A DNA stretch of 64,000 nt, from assembly GCF_001659605.2 (NCBI RefSeq), contig NC_035166.2, forward strand, positions 20,873,225-20,937,224. The letters are read 5' to 3'. Of this stretch, positions 58,854-64,000 are shown piece by piece. This DNA comes from Manihot esculenta (Eukaryota > Streptophyta > Magnoliopsida > Malpighiales > Euphorbiaceae). A program made the translations under genes and the position numbers. Positions within the stretch are counted from its first letter, which is position 1. Each line of letters starts with the position of its first letter. The notes below the pieces were generated by a model. It searched no databases. It saw only the letters and a list, made by a program, of their open reading frames with translations, and was not told the origin of the DNA.

Positions 58854-60456
58854 ATTTTGGGCAGCATCAGGTTCATCCAAGTACTGGAGGTAGAAATATA
58901 TAAAGATGCAGAGCTCACAACAGACGCTGGAATAATCATAATCAATTGCAAATTAAACACACAAGTGTTGCGTTGTGAGAAAGAAATGATGCTCTCTAAT
59001 AGTTTCTTCAAAACCAATAGAGATTCCAGCTGAGCAGAATCCACAGGAACTGGTACTTTAACTCGTTCAAGCTTCTGCACATACACTGAAGTTCAAAGAA
59101 AAACAAAAACATTCAAGAAGCAGAATCAAAACTTTCCGCATAGGTTTCAATTACAATGAAGCTTCTTTTTTTTGGGGGGGGTGGGGGGGAAGGGGAGGGG
59201 AGGGTTTGTTAATTGAATATGGATTAAAAAAATTTGAATGAAAAAGGATGAAGAGGCAGGTCCATTCTAAACTTCCAGGAAATACACTTCCATTATGATC
59301 CACATATAAGAATAATTAATTCATTAAATTTTTTTTTTTTTTAGTTTTTTCCTTCTTGACATCAATGTTAAAAAAGATTAAACCATAGTCCACAGAAAAC
59401 ACTCAATAATATCTTGACTGGCAGTTTATTGTTGGAAAGGGAGGAGTGGGTTGGCTGTTTGCAGGAGAATGGCTTTCATGCTGGAGTTTATTTCATTTGG
59501 AATGAGAGAATCGCTGCTACTTTTAAGCAACAACCCCATATGTAAATAGAGATATACAGAAGATTCTTTTTACCATTAAACTAAGATTAGGCTGGCATAG
59601 ATGGAGTAGCTGAATTGAGTGTTGTCTAATGTATCCCTTTATGTATAGGTATTTTGAGGAGTTGTTACTGTTGGATAGGCGGATAGTTGTGGCGGATAGT
59701 TGGATCTTGTTTTTACTTTGGTTTGCAATAAAATAGCTTGCTTACCAGAAAAAACACTCAATAAGAGTTTTACAAATATCGTACCAGAAGTTATTGTTTC
59801 TCCACTTTCTTCAGGCATGGATCCTGAGCTTTGCTCAGCCCCAACTGCATTTTCATCAGAATCGCCAATATTAAAGTAATCTTATCTGTGCTGTCGACTG
59901 GACTCATCATCCCATGTAAAGCGCGCAAAGGACTGTGAAATTGCAACTTAAACCCTGTAAAAGCACAATAACGACTCACTTCAATCATTAAAATCCAGAG
60001 AACCATTACATTAAACAAAACACCCTCCATTTCATCATTACCTTCTCTAGAGAGGGAGAAGTAAGCAATGGCAGCGATCAGAGCAATAGTGCAAGTCCCA
60101 CCAGCAAGCAGAATTGTAGAAAAACCTGAAATCCGAGAACAAAGATAATAAATTATCTTTAAAAGAAAAATTCAAATTGAATTAGTGTTCGAATTATGTA
60201 ATTGAGGCGAAACCTTTGTTCTTATGGCTCCGGGGAGGGGGAGGGGCTTCAACAACAGCCCAACCGTTATAGCAGGAGAGAACCAAGAGAGGTCGAGATG
60301 ATTGCCGGCAACGGAAGCAGAGAGGCGAAGAATCGTAGGTCTGTTGGATCTGAAAAGTGGGTATGGAGAGTGATTAAGGCGTCCTGAAAGAGAGCGAGTT
60401 GAAGTAGCGCAAAGGAAGAGAGCAGGAGAAGGAGGCGCAGAAGCAGAAGAGCACAT

Positions 60457-61434
60457 TTTTCTCCTTTCGGTTTGTTTTCTAGGGAAGTTAAACGATCAGA
60501 GTCGGAGCATTGGAGGAGTGGCGCGCAGTTGAGAAGAGTGAAGAGTTAGAGAATTGGATTCGCGTCTGTTTGCTTTCTTCTCGGTGAAAGCCACCGATAT
60601 AAAAGGCTTTTGCCTCCGTTCGGAGGAAATTTTATGTGGAATGCTTATACTGTAGGATAAGTAAATAGGGCAGAGATAATTATATAAAATTAATTAATTT
60701 TTTTAAAAAAAAATTGTAAGTAGTTACTAATTTTTTGAGTTTATTCATGATTCATCTACTTACATTGATTATATTTATTAAATAAAATATATTGGTTACT
60801 TTTAGTAGGGATGTTGCGCTGAAAAATATTTATTAAATAAAATATATTTTAAGTAAAATGTCAACTTATTATCCTAAACTATTAAATTAAGAGTTTAAAA
60901 AAAAAAAAAAGCATTCACTGAATTATGTTTTACCTAAACTTGACTTTTCCTGTAGACGATTTTTTTTGGTTTAATTTCTCTAGGGAATCCATTTTATTAG
61001 TGAAGTTGTCCTATGCCTATTATGTTCATCGGGAAGAAAATCTCCATTATTGTTTGATTAGTTTGGTAGAACTGAATAATTTGAAATAAGATCACTGATT
61101 AGTTTAGCCCATTCGTTTCTCTTATGACCACAACGAAGCCATTCGTTTAGAATAAGAAGAAAAAGAAGAATAAAGCAAGTGAAGTACTGATCCGGTAATT
61201 TTCTCACTATAGAACTTTCAAATTTGTAAACCATAATGATGAATCCCATTAGCCTATTTGTTGAAAATTTCAGCTCATAACAGGAACCATCTTTTCGAGT
61301 CCAAGCAACTAATGAAAATTCAGCTCCAACTGACCACTGCGATTGCAAGATCATTTGCACACAGCTTCAGCAGATGATGTTGCCTTCAAACACACAGAAT
61401 ACACTTTGCAAGAACACCACCACCATTCAATTGA
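60457..61434. other. Spacer between the SLH gene and cyt b561, no gene seen
   Basis: The first 200 bases include the SLH gene's promoter side. The stretch 60650-60960 is AT-rich. A minus-strand 100-codon frame at 61058-61360 lies in the expected 3' flank of cyt b561 and has no domain. Confidence 0.5.
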
Positions 61435-63376
61435 TTACACAGATGGATGATGCATTGCATACTCTAGTGGTCTATAGGAATCCCCTTTGCCGTTCATGGA
61501 TGTAACTGCAAGAATTACACAACCTCCAAGACCAACAATTAACACACCCGACAAGTTCAACAACAATGCCTCAGTCGAATACCGAGATATTACATGGTTG
61601 GTTTGTAAGAATGTGGCTTTCTCCAGAATTCCTGTACATGCAGTGCCAACTGCAAGTGCATATATATAAATCCCAAAGAATACATGCCAGGGAAGCAGAG
61701 CAGCTCTGCTGCTTACAGAACCACCAGGATACCAAAATGTTGAAAAGCCAGCAACCCACTGATCAAGGATAAACAAGAAAACACAAGAAAATAAATCAAT
61801 TGACGTCAAAAGGGTCAATGATACAGCAAGAATAACCATATCTTAGAAACACATCCAAGTCAAGCTACGCATACAAATTGGCAAGCACAGCACAAACAAA
61901 TCCAGCACCAGCAATCTGCATGGCACACATCACTGGTCCATGTAGACAATGTGCAGTTCAAACATTTAGCCTCCATTTGGCATGATTCATTTGCAAAAAA
62001 AAATAATAATAATTCAAATGAATTCTAATAAATCATGCATGACTTCACTTTCTTTAAAAATGAAAATTTTTCCGGTTAAAAAATAAATGTATTTTTTTAT
62101 TCCAAACAAGAAATTTAATAGAAAATAAATGAATTGAATTGAATTCTATTCTTGTGAAACTTTGATTCCAAACAAAGGGGTTAGCAATCCATCCTAAAAT
62201 ATTATAGGATGATTCCAGGCGTGAAATAACCAATAATTTTGGTCAATGTCACCTACAAGACCTACTTGAGCCAAACAAGTCACAGCATTCATAACATGCA
62301 CTAGCAGGGTGTAGAAGTTTGAAAAATCTCATATGAGGATATGAGTGATTTAAAGGGCAAATAGATATGTTGCGATTGCAAAAAGGAGATGAGTAAACAA
62401 ACCTGGATGGCAAAAAGGAATAAACAAGCAAGACCCAGCCAAGAATGCAAACTGTAGAAATTGTCAATGCCCTTCTCATTGTGGAACTTATAAGCAGCCC
62501 ATACCCCTATAGCACTCAAACCAAATGCTAGAGATTGTATTGTTAGATGTACAGCCTTCCTGAAGCTTTTAGTCCCAGAGAGTGTCCTGTATGCTAGCAT
62601 AGCTGCATCAAGTAAAATGAACTATTCAAATTAAATTTCTTAGACTAGTTATTCATCAACAATCAGTGGCAGAAATCCCTACAAAAGCCAACTTGAAATT
62701 CCTTATGACCTAACATCCTGTCAATTTGAGACACTGAATATGCTTCAAACAATTTTAAAATAACCATAATATTATTGGGAAATACCAACTTCGCACAGTT
62801 AAAATTTGAAGAGTTGTGCAATTTGAACAGAAATCAGCCTCAAAATGAACAACCGGGAAGTGAAACTCGTTAAGAAAAGTATATAACAAAAAGGAATCGC
62901 ATCCATATTTAGCTTAGAAAATTTTATCTTGGAAAATCTGGATCTATAATGATCACAGATACGAAAAAAGTTCTCAGTAATAATCGGTAATCACATCAGC
63001 AACATCCTCAAATTTCCCTAGAAATGCTCAGCAAAGAATGACTACCTTCACCATTCAAGAGGATGAGACCGATTACCAGCAGTACGGGATGAACCTAAGC
63101 GGAAGAAGCCAAAATGAGTCCACTGGAAGCGAATAATTCAATCTTAATGGCAAACAATCCAACAACACGATCTTGATTGAATGATAATCAATAGAAGTTG
63201 GTTTGAATAAAGCAGAGAGGGAAGATTACATTGAAGATGAGATCTTTGTCGCGAGAGAAGAGAGATAGACCACCTCTGAAGTGGAAAGCCCAGGTTAGAA
63301 CCAAAGCTGAGACCGCCACTCCAATTACCCTAACCAACGCTACGATCACCGGAAACCCAACTACGGGAGCAGCCAT
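61435..63376 (-). CDS. CYB561: Cytochrome b561 / transmembrane ascorbate ferrireductase, 239 aa, 4 exons
   Basis: Exons (complement): 63230-63376, 63046-63094, 62403-62602 and 61435-61758 (720 nt), all GT-AG and in frame. The protein has six predicted membrane helices. Four conserved heme-ligand histidines sit in FNVHPVLL, AVHLTIQ, YSLHSWLGLA and LLPWHVFFG. The ascorbate-side motif ALLPWH and the family words GEAMLAYR, WYPGGS and GILEKATFLQ are intact. These proteins carry electrons from cytosolic ascorbate across the tonoplast or plasma membrane to monodehydroascorbate or ferric chelates. Length is normal (about 230-240 aa). A Tourist-like MITE sits in intron 3. Arabidopsis has four close members; I cannot say which is the orthologue. 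Confidence 0.96.
61966..62183. mobile_element. Tourist-like (PIF/Harbinger) MITE, ~212 bp, in cyt b561 intron 3
   Basis: 61969 (GCCTCCATTTGG) to 62180 (CCAAACAAAGGGG) has imperfect inverted ends of the (G)GCCNNNTTTGG kind, flanked by TTA on both sides (61966-61968 and 62181-62183). The interior is AT-rich and non-coding. The ends are diverged, so the class is tentative. Confidence 0.5.
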
Positions 63377-63489
63377 TCTAGATTTTCACTATCTTCGGAA
63401 GAGGCGGAGGCGACTTTCTTTTGAGCGGCCACAGGTCGCAGCCAATACGCGGCGTTTCTGCTTCTCGTTGACCCCCCCGGTGCCGTTGT

Positions 63490-63506
63490 CTGGTTTATAT
63501 AAATTA
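63490..63506 (-). promoter_or_regulatory. Probable TATA box of the cyt b561 gene
   Basis: The minus strand reads ATTTATATAAACC about 115-125 nt upstream of the ATG, which would give a leader of about 90 nt. Motif and spacing only. Confidence 0.5.
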
Positions 63507-63514
63507 TTTTAAAT

Positions 63515-64000
63515 AAAATTATTATAGTTTAAATAAAAACGTTACCAATTTAGACTTTTTTAATTCAATTAAAACTTGTTAAAAGTACTTTATATTTATA
63601 TTCACGCACCTAATCTAATAATAAAATACATTTTAATTAAATTTTAAGAGTCTCAAATTCAATAACTTAATTTCAAAATAATTATATTTTAAAAATTACA
63701 TGCTTTATAAGAAGACGTACACATGATTATTAATGAATTTTATAATTTTTATCTATTTTATTTTATATTGATTATCTATTTTATCTTATATTTTACTTTA
63801 TATTGAGTTTTACTGGAAAAAGAAAAGGTATAAAAGGACGGAATCTAAACAAATTTGAAACTTGCAAATTTAGAAGATCTTTTGAGTTTATATTGTATTT
63901 AACCTAAAAGTAATTACCTCTTTCAATGCTCTGGGTACTTCGCAAACAGAGAAAAAATAAAAGCGAAGGTTTTACCTGTCATTGATAAAAGGAGAATTGA
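63515..64000. other. Upstream spacer at the right edge of the window
   Basis: AT-rich DNA. Near 63975 the minus strand reads TCAATGACAG|GTAAAACC, which could be the splice donor of a gene that begins beyond the window. Too little is visible to call it. Confidence 0.35.

Larger units (their letters stand above)
48214..60456 (-). pseudogene. SLH-domain chloroplast/coiled-coil protein gene (At3g25680 type), apparently inactivated
   Basis: Minus-strand exons, 5' to 3': 60214-60456, 60042-60125, about 59781-59952, from 59085 (3' border unclear, near 59007), 58392-58480, 58176-58279, 57993-58080, 57794-57869, 57560-57674, 48508-49039 and 48214-48306. They encode a transit-like N-terminus, a membrane segment (STILLAGGTCTIALIAAIAY) and two SLH-type stretches (ELCTRREYARWLV; PSMLLSGSVVAAFDDVSVED; later FQPNKPLTKAQAAVALTSGR). 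A long coiled coil ends KPDNQA. Damage: TGA at 57857-57859 inside FIS*EDLINWKAQ; a one-base loss in exon 3 between STDK and FNIGDSDENAV; a frame break in exon 1 before GWAVVEAPPPP; no GT donor after VLKKL in exon 4. The intron at 49040-57559 holds nested retrotransposons. Gene identity is firm; loss of function is inferred from the breaks. Confidence 0.85.

Noticed and set aside
60172..60456. 94-codon ORF as an independent small protein
   Set aside because: Its first 81 codons are the first exon of the SLH gene, and the rest is intron read-through.
1..64000. CRISPR arrays, bacterial operons, phage genes or a defence system
   Set aside because: Spliced genes, plant families and plant transposons account for the window; no spaced identical repeats or prokaryotic gene layout occur.

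Overview
The window is plant nuclear DNA, from a eudicot. Genes are intron-rich and hold plant-only families (CYC/TB1 TCP factor, CLE peptide, CHUP1, chloroplast Get3d). Between them lie AT-rich spacers full of plant transposons. Gene order and the style of the repeats suggest a rosid, perhaps a Euphorbiaceae/Malpighiales species. That placement is an inference.

Layout. (1) 1-2.4 kb, minus: a bHLH factor of the TMO5/T5L1 (bHLH30/bHLH32) clade; its 3' end is cut by the window edge. (2) 2.4-14 kb: a gene-poor spacer with a non-autonomous hAT element (8-bp target duplication), a Mutator-type element (9-bp duplication, ~120-bp inverted repeats, a long GAA microsatellite inside), one doubtful small ORF and a dead LINE. 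(3) 14.2-15.5 kb, minus: an intronless nepenthesin-type aspartic protease. (4) 16.8-18.5 kb: a 1.66-kb foldback element that is inverted-repeat over most of its length. (5) 20.3-21.6 kb, plus: a TCP factor of the BRC1/BRC2 branching clade, with uORFs in its leader. (6) 22-30 kb: AT-rich and repetitive DNA, an orphan promoter-plus-leader-like segment and an intron-bearing CWC16/CCDC130 pseudogene. (7) 32.0-32.4 kb, plus: a CLE signalling peptide precursor. (8) 35.4-38.0 kb, plus: chloroplast Get3d, 7 exons. (9) 39.0-47.0 kb, minus: CHUP1, 9 coding exons, converging on Get3d. (10) 48.2-60.5 kb, minus: an SLH-domain chloroplast/coiled-coil protein gene of the At3g25680 type. It carries an 8.5-kb intron with a defective Ty1/copia element, itself interrupted by a 2.6-kb solo LTR. 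This copy looks dead: a nonsense codon, two frameshifts and one missing splice donor. (11) 61.4-63.4 kb, minus: a cytochrome b561 (ascorbate ferrireductase), 4 exons.

Function. The left half is developmental: vascular cell division (bHLH), shoot branching (TCP) and a CLE peptide. The right half is mostly chloroplast or redox biology: Get3d for tail-anchored protein handling, CHUP1 for chloroplast positioning, the SLH relic and cyt b561. As I recall the Arabidopsis map, neighbours here match two separate segments: At1g68795-At1g68810 (CLE12, TCP12, bHLH30) and At3g25680-At3g25710 (SLH protein, CHUP1, aspartic protease, bHLH32). The window may therefore keep the order that existed before those segments were duplicated and thinned.

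Exon borders were placed by hand from GT/AG sites, reading frame and family similarity. No alignment or search was run. I found no convincing tRNA, rRNA, CRISPR or viral gene.
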